Counted from the first letter of the stretch, positions 11,890 through 24,660 are shown. The stretch is DNA of 64,000 nt from Sciurus carolinensis (GCF_902686445.1 NC_062222.1:42035792-42099791), one strand, 5' to 3'. Notes: generated by a model not told the origin, from the sequence alone. A program made the numbers and translations.

Positions 11890-11952
11890 GTGACCTATTT
11901 ACTATTATTTCTAATTATACAGTGACCTATTTAATTTATTTCTAATTATACA
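11890..11952. repeat. Two-copy tandem duplication, 32/31 bases
   Basis: Unit 1 is 11890-11921 and unit 2 is 11922-11952. Both open gtgacctattta and close tttctaattataca, with a small indel between them. Confidence 0.85.
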
Positions 11953-12363
11953 CAATAAAATATTTATGGTAGAAATGTATTTTAAAAGTTCTATTTCTGA
12001 TGGCTAGGTCATATTAATCATTTTTTGATGGAAGTCCCTCAAAATCAATACAGGCCAATAATTTCAAAAAGCAAGGAAACTAGTAGTCTTGCAAATAGAA
12101 CTTTTTTTATGAACTATAGGAACACAACTTAGGCATGAAAATACACATTTTAAAATATATATGTATATATGCAAAAGTATATGCATATATGTTGTAGCTG
12201 AGAAATTTCAACTGATTTTTAACAGCCCAAATTATATTTTCTGTGTCTGCCAGTGAGGAAGGTGGGAAAAGCAGAGGGAAAACTGTCTTTACTGGAATGG
12301 AAACTGAAAGTAACTGATGTAGCACATTCATAACAGGTCACAGGTTCTAATTTCTTCAAAATA

Positions 12364-12413
12364 AATACTACTATTGGTATGGTCACTAGAGTAACCATAC
12401 CAATAGTAGTATT
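12364..12413. repeat. Perfect 20-base inverted repeat with 10-base loop
   Basis: The left arm 12364-12383 and the right arm 12394-12413 (accataccaatagtagtatt) are exact reverse complements around a 10-base spacer. No transposon of this form is recognised. Confidence 0.9.
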
Positions 12414-12539
12414 TTTATTCCTCTGAAACCCAAGGATTTAATCTATAGCTGATTCTTTTCCTTTCTTTATCTTTGTTTCCTACGTTCTAATAAAACAAGT
12501 AAAACCAGGTTTCAGAATGTGTTTCAAAATCTGAGTGCT

Positions 12540-12715
12540 CCTCCCTGTTCAACCTTTCATAAATTGTATGACCTTAGACAATTTGTGGGATTTCCTTGAG
12601 TCAGTTTCTTTTTCTGTAAAATAGAGACAACAAAGTAATTATGCATTGGCTTATTTTAGATTTTAAATAAGAATATACTTAAATAACATAGTATAATGTC
12701 TGATGTTATGCCAAA
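12540..12715 (+). repeat. MIR SINE relic
   Basis: Diverged MIR core: tgaccttagacaatttg, then tcagtttctttttctgtaaaa, then a agagacaacaaagtaat segment. The order matches the MIR consensus in + orientation. Confidence 0.7.
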
Positions 12716-13375
12716 ATATATTAGTTATAAAAATAATGTAGAACCAACAAAGTACTCTCCTTTTTCATCAAACAGGAATTTTATTCTACTCCCTTTAGAA
12801 AAAACACATATATATCTTAAATATAAAATTGTATTTGGTCAAAATGTTAAACTATCTTCCTAATCACTATGCAAAAGTAAATTTTTTACTTCTCCATGCT
12901 GTTGCTTTGATAATCAACATTCACAGCAAATTCATCCTCCTGAAGTCTCTTCATTCCTTTCCCTGTCTACTTCTTTGTTATTCACTAGATTATCTGTACC
13001 TATTGAAAAGTATTAAATCTAGCACTCTAACTTCCTCAAATCAATGAAAAATTTGACAACATATATAAAAATGTGGAAGCAAAATTTAATGGAAGCCTAT
13101 GTATCCTATGGAGACATATGTTTACTGGAGGCATATACAATGAAGTATGCTATCAAAGTTTAGGTACTTAAAAACTAGAAGAAAGTTACTCTGAATTCTC
13201 TATAAGTCTTAAACTCTAATTTAACCTTCTAATTATTCTTTTAAGATTAAAACATTTTATTCTGTTTAAATGCTCTATACTTATTAATATCAACATAGTT
13301 ATTTACTGAATTTTCCCATGACAAATACACAGTACCCCAGACCTGAAATTAAATGTTCATATAAATAATCAATTT
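12716..13375. other. Intergenic, nothing recognised
   Basis: AT-rich single-copy-looking sequence without exon borders. Confidence 0.5.
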
Positions 13376-13380
13376 CCATT

Positions 13381-13786
13381 TGTTATGTTTTGGATATGTG
13401 GTATACCCCAAAAGTTCCTGTGTGAGACAATTCAAGAACATTCAAGTGAAATGATTATGAGAGTATAACCTAATCAATTATTTAATCCACTGATATGGAT
13501 TAACTGGGTGGTAACTGCAGACAGGTAAGGTGTGACTGGAGAAGGTGGGTGCATGTCTTGGGGTTAATATTTTGTCCCTGGTAAGCAGAGCTATGTCTCT
13601 GTTCCTGATTGCCATGTCCTGAGCTGTTTTCCCCCTCCACACCCTTCCATCATGTTATTTTGCCTCAACTCTGATGCAGAGCAACGGAGTCAGCCACCTA
13701 GGGACTGAGACCTCTGAAACTGTAAATGCGAAATAAACATTTCCTCCTCTAAAATTGTCCTTGTCAGGTCTTTTGCTCATAGCAGC

Positions 13787-13817
<31 letters not shown>

Positions 13818-13828
13818 GAACTAAAACC
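13381..13828 (+). mobile_element. Solo LTR, MaLR-like (TGTTATG family)
   Basis: It starts TGTTATG and carries the same block order as the LTR at 40717-41141: tgtgagacaattcaag, aacctaatcaattat, ccatgtcctgagctg, gactgagacctctgaaac, aataaa and caggtcttttgctca. The 5-base flank CCATT occurs at 13376-13380 and 13829-13833. A run of more than 20 A near the 3' end has replaced part of the usual terminus. No internal retroviral genes are present, as expected for a solo LTR. Confidence 0.8.
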
Positions 13829-13833
13829 CCATT

Positions 13834-16800
13834 TTAAAGAAAAATCACTGTTATTCATGTGTTTAAAGTCTTATATATCACCAAAGCCTGGCACATGATT
13901 AAATATTAAATGAAAGTTCATTGAATCACTACCATATTGGACAGCACAGCTTTAACGTCTACTTGCAACATTCACTTATTTTTCTTTCCTCTTTTTCATT
14001 CTATTGGTGAGAGAGAGATTTCTACCCTAGGGTTTTAAGATGGCCAAACGTGTAACATTGGAGAGGTGAGATAGATGGTAGTTTACCAGATGCATACACT
14101 CACAACCCAGGAAGAAGGACATTTCATGCCATTCCGGCCTATAGGCCTATGTGGGGGCTGCACTTGGCAACAGAGTGAACAATCAGGGGCTGTGGGAGGC
14201 AGGATTTGTGGTACCAAGAACATAATAAAATGTGAACCTTAAGCAACCTTGTTATGGAAATCTACTTCCTTTTTCTTTTGAGGTGGCTCTGACTTGCCAC
14301 AGAAGAAGTGATTGACTTGTTCTAATAATCCTTCAGACTGGCATAGAAATAAAATCCACTATTCACAGATCAATAGACAGCACATTTGGACCATTTATTT
14401 GATCAGGATGATTTTGAGATAGGAAAGCTATTCCACAGAAGCAGACTGAGATCAGGAACTTGTAAATAGATCACAGAAACCACTTGAGGTCTTTCAAATT
14501 TTTCCAGATGTCAAAGCAGTCATAATATTGAGCCTTAATTTTAGACCTCACACTGCACCTCTCACTACTGTTTTACTACAGACTCTCACCATCTCTCCTA
14601 TCGTTACAACCCTTGGATTGGAGACTCCACTTCTCTCTAAATTGCACACCACCCTATCAATGGAAAAGGCTTTATCACTTGTAAATAGGACTACACCATT
14701 CATCACCTTAAAACTGTTCTTAGAAATTAAAGGTTTTCAAATTCCATAACATATCCTATGAAGCTCTTTATAACCTGAGAATTTTTATACCAGACATTCT
14801 TTCTTTACAATCTTAAAAATATCTTTCAAGTTTTAAAAACAACAAACTCTTTGCAGTTCTTCCATTCTCCTATGAGTTTTACATCTCCATGTCTTGGTAT
14901 ATGTTGTTGCCTTGAACATATTTTGTTTTTGCCCTTTCTTCAAGCAGTTTTCTATATGGATCTGGATTGTCAATTCACTAACATGATAACATTTGGAATC
15001 TTAAGCAACCTGGTTATGGAAATCTTCCTTTTACTCCCTAATCTCTTCGTGTCTACAACCCAGAAATTTAAAGCATCTCAACTTCATCAAACTTGATATG
15101 TATCTCTGCCTAAAAGTTGTTTCAGAAATTTCCCAGTTCCCTTGGCATTAGGCCATCAATATCCGGGTATCAATGAAATTACTTTGATATTTTTAGATTA
15201 CACTGTTTTTATATCTGCAATAGTCTGTAATTTTTCTTGTATTTTCATTTGTGTATCTCTCATGGTTAGCACAGAATATGGCACAAAATAAGCAATCATT
15301 AAATACATGATGTTTCAATTTTACTCAGGTAAGAAATTAAAATTCAGTTTGTAAAAATAAAACTTACAAATGTAGTTATTCTCTCATTCATAAGTCCAAT
15401 GTAAACATTTTCAAGGATTTGGGTTCTTGAGTATTGCTTTTACTCTAGAAGAGTTTTTATATTGGTACATCTGCATTATCTATCCTGGTTTACTAAGTCC
15501 CACTCAGCCAAACAGATGAATCTAAGCATCCCTAGGCACAAGAATTGAACTACTTTGATTGTTGCTCTTTCATATTGGCTTTAAGATCTCACAATATTGC
15601 TTTCTACAAATGTGTTTGCTTATAATCAGAGCAAAGCTAAAAAAGCTAAAAGCTGGCTGTCTGATACACTCACTGTGTGTGGTAAAAGTGCATGGCTTAG
15701 AATTAAAAAGAGCTCAATGTATTGAAGAGGAGAAAAAATCATTGATGTACTATATGACCATGGAGCAGCTTGAGTTTTAGCGGGGTTTTTTGTGTTTGTT
15801 TATTTTTTGTCAGTGACAAAAATGATACTGCTAATTGTTAATGGCAGATATAAGATGTCTTTGCAAACACTGTCATGAAAAAGGATAAGTAGAATTGTTA
15901 TGTCAAAAGTCTTTGGCCCTTTCTAATTTGAATTCAAGAGGAACTAAAACATCCTCACATAATCAGCTATATCCACATAAACACAACAGTTTTCTAGGAT
16001 ATAATTATTCAAGACCCTATTCCCATTTCCTTACATTTTGCAAGTCTTTATGGAAACCTTAAGGATCTGCCAGAAATATGATACCAGCAGTACTGTAACA
16101 ATGCACAGCTGATAAAAGAAACCAGGGCAAATGGACAAGGAAACAAGAGAATGATGACTGTATTCTTGTGGCTACCAACAGCCATACCAGATCATGCAGG
16201 TTCATGTTATATAACTGCCAACAATGTTTTTAGAAAAGCAGGAGGAAACATCAATTGCTTTTGAATCAGAACAAGAGGTGGCATCTGGGTGCATGAACCA
16301 GGACACAGAGATGTACAAAGGAGGTCATGTTAAGACAGGGAAGGTTACATAGAGATATTTCATCTCTATTTTGTTTGTTCATGAGGATAGATAACAGAAA
16401 TCAAAGATTTAGAAGTATTCATTGGGGCGTGTTGAGGGTGATGAGCTTATTATATCAACCCACTTAGCATCTGAGGTTCAAAACCAACAGTCTGATATGC
16501 CTAAGTCACCTAAAATAAGTTCTCTTCATTTTACACTGTACAGAGTGAAGGTTCAGATGTGTTTCTTTTTCTTTTTTTCTTTTTTTTTTTTAATTAATTT
16601 GGTGTTTTTCTTTTTTCTTTTTTTTTTTTTTTTGTCTTTGCACTTCCAGATAGGAATCTATTGAACTCTAGAATGTCTAGATACATTGCAATTCTCTCCT
16701 GCATGTTCCCAGAATGTTGGGTGAAAATCATAGAGCATTGTTACTTAGAAACATTTAACCATTAACAAAACTGAACATAAGAAAACATACAACTGTCTTG

Positions 16801-17195
16801 AAAAAAAAATGAATATTTTTTTTTCCTACAAATGAGACCTAAGAACACGGTTCCTACTTCAGTAGTATACCAAAGCTAAAAAGAAGTACAACCATAGACC
16901 TAGATAACAAGAAACCATGCCTTTGTCAAAAGTGACATACATATAGATAAAATTGCCAAGCTGCCTTCAATCAATAAAAAAAATGCAAGCATTTAACAGA
17001 TTTTTTGCTATTATTTGAAATAAACCAATTTATATCAACCCCTTGTGAGTTTCACCCCAAAGACTATGAAGCATTTAAAATATTTTCAGTTAGGAGAAGT
17101 AGAGTGCTTTGTGTGGTACATTTACCTTTGGAGCTAGAGTGATGGCTCTCATCCCATTATTACTAGGTATTACTTACTACTTACCCTCACTGTCC
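13834..17195. other. Intergenic, mostly unassigned
   Basis: There is no convincing gene. A short L2-like end may lie at 13870-13930. T-rich low-complexity DNA lies at 16558-16634. Open frames of 73-81 codons at 14528-15780 lack splice borders or recognised domains. Confidence 0.5.
16558..16634. repeat. T-rich low-complexity tract
   Basis: Runs of T are broken by single C, G or short AATTAATT segments. This could be two adjacent poly-A tails of retroposons in - orientation, but no SINE body is recognised beside them. Confidence 0.8.
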
Positions 17196-17340
17196 TAAAC
17201 TTTCCTGAACTTTACTTTGCAAATAATAATGGTAGCTACCCTTGAGCTATTATAAAGATTATATGAGTTAAAAACACAAAAGCACACAGAACAGTAACTG
17301 GAACATAGCAAACACTATAAGAGTGAATTAGGTTTTGCAT
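17195..17340 (+). repeat. MIR SINE relic
   Basis: A diverged MIR 3' half: tttactttgcaaataataatgg, a tattataaagattatatgag segment, and acagtaactggaacatagca. + orientation. Confidence 0.6.
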
Positions 17341-20025
17341 TTCTATTTATAGATGCACAATACTTATTTTTAAAATATGTACCAAAGGTGTTGAGGTCAT
17401 ATAAAATTAAATGCATATAAAATTAAACATTTTTGAAAACATAAAACTTTATAACTACAAAGTGATTTTAGGTAATAACAAGGCAATATCAATATGATCA
17501 CCTGCAATATATATATATTTTTAAATTCTATTTCTCTCAACTATTTTTACATGGTTTACCAAATTTTGAAATTCTTCAGAATCTTGTTTCCTCCTGTGTA
17601 AAAAATTGAGGATAAAAACCTAAAGACAGAGTACTGGTAAATGAAACGAAATCTAAAATGGATGAATAAAGAAATTATAATAGAAACTGAACTGTTCTCA
17701 TTAAATTCAAGACCCCTGAAAAGGACAGATTTATTTGGAACTCTCAGAGAACTTGCAAAGGAGATAATAATATTTATTAAAAATAACATTAAATTGTTAG
17801 GTGCTATTTTTGAGGAGCAATGGAAAAGAAAGAAAGAATTTCCAAAAGACTGGAGATAAGAAAATATCAACTTAGGTTTGAAATTCAGTTCTAAAAAAGT
17901 GAATTCTGTAAACTATAAAACATTGAAATTAATATTTACTTATGATTCTAATATTCTGGAATTGTGTATTTAAAATTTCCCAAAAGCATTTCACATAAAA
18001 CTCATTTTCAAGACATTAATAGGAAACTTGAGAAAAAGAAGAGATTCCATATTCCAGGAGTATTGCTGAAAATGGAGCTATTTGACCAGACATCTTTCAT
18101 TGTTACATATTAATATTTGTTATACTGATGTACTTTGTGAATTTCCATGGGGATGAAAGAGTGCATAATATTTCCAAAAATTATTTGAATGCATATTTAT
18201 GCTCTGCACAACATTCTTTAGGGCTAGAATTAAATGGAATACAGGTCAGGAACCCTTCATTTAAGCAAAGGTACACAGGCCTCTGAAAGAAGGAGGTTTC
18301 ATTTTGGCAAATCACAGGAGGTATGCCAAAACTTCCTTTACATGTACCATCCTTGAACTAAAATGATTTTACATTTTTAAGGGGATGTCAGAAACATTTA
18401 AAAATAATATGTCAGAAACCATATGTGACCTGCAAAACCTAAAATATTCACCAAGTGGCCCTTTACAAAAACAAATATAGATTTCAGCAACATTTCTTGC
18501 TAGAGTAATGAAGCTTAGTAAATGAGCAAATAGTTGAAATGGCATACTTAAAGAAAATGATTAATGAGAAACTGCTTTACTAAAAAGAAAATTTGAGTGA
18601 TTCATTTCTTAGTTTTGTTCAAAAATTTTTTAATAAAAATATTCATGTGATGTTATAAATCAGAAGTACTAATATTAAATACTAGTATTATAGTCATTGG
18701 AATAGGTTAGCCAGAATGACTTTTATGTATTAATTTCTATTGATCTGTTTTCAGAGAGGGCATGTTCTTTGTTCTTTCTAGTTCCCGAGGACGTACTACC
18801 TACTATTTTCTTCCTGCCAGTTTTCTAGACACTGAAGGAATAGGGTTTATGGGCCCTAGTCTGGAATTCATCAGTTGGATAATTGCATATGGAAAAATAT
18901 AGAAGGGATGTAAATCTCAGGCAAAGTTGTGATCTGGATTCAGCATGAATAAACTAATTCAATACAAGCTTCTTACCTTTGGTTCAAAGACCCAACTGGT
19001 CAAGTACAAATTTCTTAAGCTAATGTGTTATAACAGATAAATTTTAGAAGTTTAATAGTTCAACACAATCAAATTTTATTTTTCACTCACACAAAATCCA
19101 GTCAATGGAATGGGAAATGGACAAAGGAGGTAATTTTGCTCCAAGTTGTCATCCAGAAATCCAAGCTGCTCTAGACTCTAATGTCCTTAAGCAAAAACAA
19201 TGTATCCAAGGTCACACAAGGCTTTAGACAGTCCACCTGGAAGACAGGCAAAGTGAGAATCATTTAGGAGCATTTTATGTCTATTAGAATAATAAATAAT
19301 ACTCTGATATATATGTACATATATATAACAAAAGGGCAGACTTTACTGAACAGTGGTTGGAAAATGCAGTTTGGTTATATGCCAAAAGGAACAGATACAG
19401 TCCTTTGTCATCTGGCAATCCATGGACAAGTCATCTTCTCTCATCACAGACAGATATCATGTGGTAGACCACAGAAGGATGACAACAAGCACTCTCAATT
19501 GGAAATGATAAGAATGGAGCCCACTACTCAATGGATGGTGATGAGATGATTATACGTTTCTCTTGGGGAGGCAGGTGGTACCCAGGAATGAGAAATTTCT
19601 TTTTTCTTCATTAAAACCTGATTTTGCCTTCTGAAAGGAATTTTCTTTATTCTTTTTTTCCTTACCTTGCCATCTCCACCTTTAGGACTTTTATTGCTTT
19701 GTTTTGTTTTCCAAAATCCAGACTCAATTTTTTTGCCAATATATTTACCTTAAAAACTTACCAGTTATCTGTTGTCTCAGTTTCACATACCAGAGACCAT
19801 TCCCCAAATTCTAGTCTTTTTATCAGCTTTATTTCATTATTTTATGCTCCCATCATTCTCTTTCAGCTTCACTTTCTCTCTCTACCATCTTCTTTATCCC
19901 TCCCTTACTTGTTCCTTTCCTACATTTAATGACAGTTACCACAGAGGCATCAGACTTACACAGAAAGGTAACATTCAATCATTTGTCAAAGGTCTTATCT
20001 TCCTGAGCTTTGCAATTGAAGGTTT
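17341..20025. other. Intergenic, nothing recognised
   Basis: AT-rich DNA. The overlapping frames at 17556-17870 on both strands are chance. The segment at about 19040-19230 may be an old LTR or SINE relic (caaggtcacacaagg) but cannot be named. Confidence 0.5.
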
Positions 20026-20037
20026 TGTTTTGTTTTG

Positions 20038-20489
20038 TTTTTTGGTACTAGGGATTGATCCCAGGGGCTCTTAAACACTGAGTCACATTCCCTAGCCATT
20101 TTTATATTTTATTTAGAGACGGGGTCTCACTGAGTTTCTCAGGGCCTTGCTAAATTGCTGAGGATGGCTTTTTTTATTAAAATATTTTTTACTTTTACAG
20201 ACACATTTTGATTCATTGTACCCAAATGGGGTACAACTTTTCCTTTTATGGTTGTACACAATGTACACTCACACCATTCATGCAATCATACATATATATA
20301 GCGTAATACTGTTTCATTCTACTGTTTTTTCCATCCCTACCTCTTCCCACCCTTTTACCTCTACACCATCCAAAGTTCCTTCATTCTTCTCTTCTCCCCT
20401 GAGGCTGGCTTTGAACTCATGATTCTCTGCCTCAGTCTCCCAAGCTGCTCAGATCATAGATGGGTGTGCCACCACACTAGGCTGAAGGC
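20038..20489 (-). repeat. Composite B1/ID SINE, split by an L1 insertion
   Basis: Reading from the + strand, ttggtactagggattgatcc (ID-type part, 20041-20095) continues through gagacggggtctcactgag and ttgctaaattgctgagg. It is interrupted at about 20173 and resumes at 20400 with gaggctggctttgaactcat, tgcctcagtctcccaagctg and gtgtgccaccaca. The two halves join into one standard - strand SINE when the L1 piece is removed. Confidence 0.88.
20173..20399 (-). mobile_element. L1 3'-end fragment inserted inside the SINE
   Basis: It carries gattcattgtacccaaatg, ggtacaac and gcaatcatacat, the same 3' UTR family seen at 24.66 and 37.63 kb, in - orientation with its poly-T end at 20173. The flanks tgaggatggcttt (20159-20171) and tgaggctggcttt (20400-20412) are the target-site duplication with one mismatch. 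It is about 227 bases, strongly 5'-truncated. Confidence 0.88.
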
Positions 20490-21737
20490 TTCTTTCAATC
20501 TTATAGATTGTAGTTTAGCAGAATTCAGACTTTTTCAGACTTTTGACCTCAAATATCTAAAGTTTTTGTTTGATTTTATGTTTTCCTACAAACCAACTAA
20601 TTCTTGAATAAGCCTACCTCTTCCTTCTGATATAGCCTATTAAAAACTAAAGTGTTTGATGGTGCAGTTCTCACCACAGAAAAACAATCTTGCAGGTGTT
20701 TGACCTCCTTCAAGTTACAATGTATGATACTTTTATCAATGTTTAGTCACTCATCTCTAATCACGTATCATCAGTTTTCTCATTAGCATCCATCCCCACT
20801 TGAGCAATATGGCAAAAACTAATTTTTTGTAACAATATCCCTTTTTGAGCTACCAATTTTCAAGTTAGTTATCGTCCTATGAACTGCCATAATAGGTCAA
20901 TGTGAAATTCTTAACAGTGTCTTTAAATAAAATATGTATACTCTGTATAGCAGAGGGAGAGGTGTTCTTCACAAAGAATGTACTTTATGAATCCTTTAAA
21001 ATTGCATTGTGTCAATGAGAGGAGAGAGTTGCTTTCTGCATAGAAGATTTTGAAAGCCAAGCTTAGAAGACACCTTCATCACATCTGCTCATGTTCCACT
21101 GGCCAGAATTCAATCATGTGGCTGCTGGCAACTGTAGTTGAACTGTTTTCAAGAAACAATGGGATATATGTTCATTAAACAACTACTTAGCCTCTATCTT
21201 ACTGGGTTAAAGGGTCACCAGAATTTAATTTAATGTAAATTCAACATTTAAAATAATGAACATTCACAAGATTGAAATAATATCAGTCACAATTAAAAAC
21301 TGTACATCTGGACCACGAGCACGAATATCAGTAAATCTAGACCATGAAAGCTGATTTGTTTGCTTTATTTCATACTGAACAAATCACACCTCATACATGG
21401 AATTTCTTCGGTAAAGTTTATACTGTTAGAGCGCAATACACCAAGAGATAACAGTCTAACTGGTGTACTTTCCTTAGCTAAGACAAATGAGCTACCCACT
21501 TCCATGAAGAACAGCTTAAAAACTTTAAAGTCAACAAAATCTCCTTTTTGTGTTCTTTTTACTCAAAACCTTTATCTACTAACACATCCCATCAGCTTTA
21601 CCTCCAAAACTACCCAGACTCCAGGAACTCCTTTTCACCTTCAACCATGGTACCCTAACTCAAGCTCCCACCTTCTCTTTCCTATTTACAAAACTTGAGC
21701 TCCTATAGACTCATTGCCATATCAACCACAGCAATTA
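20490..21737. other. Intergenic, nothing recognised
   Basis: No exon borders or nameable repeats. The 112-codon frame at 21360-21698 has no recognised domain. Confidence 0.5.
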
Positions 21738-22145
21738 TGTTCATCCATTTTCTTTTAGTTTAACAAAGTTCCTGAGGCTGAGTACTTTATAAAGAAATGA
21801 AGTTTATTAAGCTCACTGTTCTATTGCTTCCAGTGCATGGTGCTAGCATGACCTCAGCACTGGTGATGACCCCATGGTGGACAACAGCATGGCAGGAATA
21901 TCTGCAAGAGAGAGAGAGAGGTTACAAGGAAAGAATGAAATCAAAGCAGTGGAGGAGGGGTTGGCCTTCACCTTTTATAATGACCAGCTTAGGAGAACCA
22001 CCTCATGGTCGCACAAGAACTACCTGATTATCTTCCCAGGGCTACAATCCAATGACCTAGCCCATACCACCTCCCAAGAGCACCACACCAAGCTTCTAAA
22101 ATATGAATCCCAAGAGGATATACTCAAACCTTATTCAAACCCTAA
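21738..22145 (-). mobile_element. MaLR-type LTR relic (MST/MLT1-like)
   Basis: Reading on the + strand, tgttcatccattttcttt, ctgaggctgagtactttata, aagaaatgaagttta and a (GA)n stretch follow the layout of a reversed MaLR LTR. Near the far end lies accacctcccaagag. It is diverged, and the exact subfamily and end are unsure. Confidence 0.6.
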
Positions 22146-22299
22146 AATAATTTTTTTATCAACTTTCCAATCACTCCCTCCCTTAACTCACCCATTTCAG
22201 TTGATCCTACCTTTTTATTTTCCTCTGAACATATCAACCATCCTCCTATCTAAAAACCTTCACATCTATGCTTTGCACAAATACTGTTTCCTAGAAATC

Positions 22300-22560
22300 T
22301 GCATCACTTCCTTCTAGTTTTAGATTAAATGCCATCTAATCAGACAAGGCTTTCCAAACCCCTGAACTCTAATACTTCCATCTATCTTTTCTGCTTAATT
22401 CTTCTACCATTTACTACCAACTGGTATATGAGGTATTTTTTGTTCATTTTCTTCTTCACCTAACTAGATTATAAGATTCATCAGAGAAGGGTTTTCTTCT
22501 GTTCACTGAAGTTTTCCTAGTACCTGAAATTTCTGGTACATGATACTAGGCTTTTTGTAA
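22300..22560 (+). repeat. L2 LINE 3'-end relic
   Basis: Phrases such as aaatgccatctaatcagaca, aggctttccaaac, actagattataagattcatc and agtacctgaaatttctggta match the order of the L2 3' end. Old and diverged. Confidence 0.6.
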
Positions 22561-24654
22561 ATCTTAGTAAAAAGACAAAAAGAGAAATCAGGATATATGA
22601 AGGAAACTGAATCCATGACACATGAAGAAATTGGGAATGTATATAACAGAAACGTGACTATACCAATGGCAAAGGAAGAGGTAACAAGAGTAAAATAGTT
22701 TTCAGGAATAGAAGTTATTCTCTTCATAGAAAGAAACAGTTTCTTGCAAATAGTAATGAGATGCTTGGGGAAAAAGCAACTTTCACGTATTTTGATGTGC
22801 TCAAGCATAGTCTGAATTGTAATTTTCCAAGAAATTCATGAATAAACTTCAGATTCTAAGAGTTTTGCTCCTTTGCAATTCTAAAGGATATGATGTTTAA
22901 AGTAAGGAAACAGAGAGAGGTAGGGAAGGAGGTGGGGAAAGAGGTAGAGTCTGGGAAAAAGAAAATATGACCTGTTGGGGAGTGAAAGGCAATGTTAGAT
23001 TGCCTAGTGGGTTGTACATTTGTCCATGTAGACAGTTTTTTGTTTCTTTAATTTATTCATTTGATTAATAATTCAGCTATACACTCACTCAAATCTTAAG
23101 GAAGAAGTTTATGAGTAGAAGACATGCATTATCCCAGGCTTCTAAAACAAAGCAGGCTTGGGATGCAGCTTCGTTGCAGAGAACTTGTCTAGCATGCACA
23201 ATGCCCTACATTTTATCCTCAGTGCCACAAAAATAAACTAATAAATACATACATATAAAAAGAAGGCACTTTTCTCATTTCTAAACCTTTTTCTAAGTCA
23301 GGAGTATACACACACATTTATATGCTTGTGTTTGTGCATGTGTGTGTATAATATGTCTTCATATATGTATGTAGTATATGGTATATAAAGTACATATGCA
23401 CATATATGCACATCTACACATAAATGCATTCATATATAGTCATGTGTGTGAATACATGTCATACAGTACAGATGTGGTAATCAGGTCTCCAGTGCAGTGA
23501 GTTTCTTGCTAGACCAAGCCATTCTAGTTTGCAAGACAAATCTATCATCACTGAGGATGCAGTCTTGTTATCTTTTCCAAGCAGTTTCACTTCCAAAAGC
23601 AGTGAATAAATATTTTTATTTTGTCTGTAGCATTTTATTCTTCACATTATGACATTTATACCACTTATCACCAAATTCTTTCTTTCTGGTTGACTTTATG
23701 ATTCAACTTCTCCAATAAAAGTTTTATAGCAGGAGTCTAATGAATTAGACCCTACAGAAAGGAAAGTAAATTGGCCCCTTTCAGAGCTTCAAAGCTATAG
23801 CAATAAGTTCTACGGATTTATTGCAGACCTCTCCACTGTTCCAATAAGGGTACCGATTGCATTGTTTCCAAGCCTCCTTTACAACATTTTTTAAAGGCAG
23901 AAACTGCTAAGATCTATTCCACTAGGATCAGAAAAAGCCAGGGATTCACAGAGAAACCAAACAAAACCATATTGGATTCAATAACACAAGCATCATGGGA
24001 AAATGGTATTCATGTCTGGAATTTTAAAAGACTGCATTTAGGTACTGGGTTTAGGAAGCTTTATCAGGATTAAATGAAGGTCTTAGAAGTCATCCTAATC
24101 TTTCATGATAATACAGCAATCCCAAGGGCATGCATGACCAGTTAGGCCAACTGAAGGATCCTTAAGGATCCTGAAGAGAGAGCAGCACTCAGGAAAGCCT
24201 GTCTAAGAGTCCAAGGAAAGAAACAGATTTGGTTATAAAATAAGATGCTTTATTTTTTCAGTTGTCAAATTATATAAGGGGGTTATTGGCTGTCATTGTT
24301 TATTTTCTTATTTAGTAGGAACCAAAGAAAATTGAAATAGTGATCAGGTGCTCTCAGGCACAGTGGCAGTAGCACATTCCTTGTTCTAGATTTAGATAAA
24401 GAAAAAGAAACCAAATCATTACATTAAAGGGTAAAACAAGAGACAAATACATGAAAGTTTAAATATGGCACTTAACATGATTAACCAAATGACATAAGTT
24501 AGTTGGCATAGGTGAGAGCTATTTCCCATATGTACAATTTATCAAGTAATAATTTTGCAACCATGATTTAATTTAAAAGAATTTTGTATGTAAATGAAAC
24601 AAATAAAAAATACAAGTGAAAGTAGCTAAAAATTTCCAGTTTCCATCTTAGTAC
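22561..24654. other. Intergenic with one ID SINE and a TA/CA-rich tract
   Basis: The ID SINE at 23155-23262 is listed separately. A TG/CA/TA-rich interrupted tract runs from about 23300 to 23460. An 18-base palindrome lies at 24155-24172. No gene is seen. Confidence 0.55.
23155..23262 (+). repeat. ID SINE (tRNA-derived)
   Basis: The core is gcttgggatgcagcttcgtt, then gagaacttgtctagcatgca, then atcctcagtgcc and an A-rich tail. This is close to a full-length ID element in + orientation. Confidence 0.85.
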
Positions 24655-24660
24655 ACTCAT

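Larger units (their letters stand above)
11449..12540. other. Intergenic, AT-rich, with a tandem duplication and a perfect hairpin
   Basis: No gene is seen. A 32/31-base tandem duplication lies at 11890-11952 and a 20-base perfect inverted repeat at 12364-12413. Both are listed separately. Confidence 0.6.

Noticed and set aside
12120..12192. Alternating TATA/ATGCATAT tract as a possible regulatory site
   Set aside because: It is short low-complexity AT DNA without any associated exon.
21797..22317. Frames of 76 and 147 codons
   Set aside because: They lie across a reversed MaLR LTR and an L2 relic and are translations of repeat sequence.
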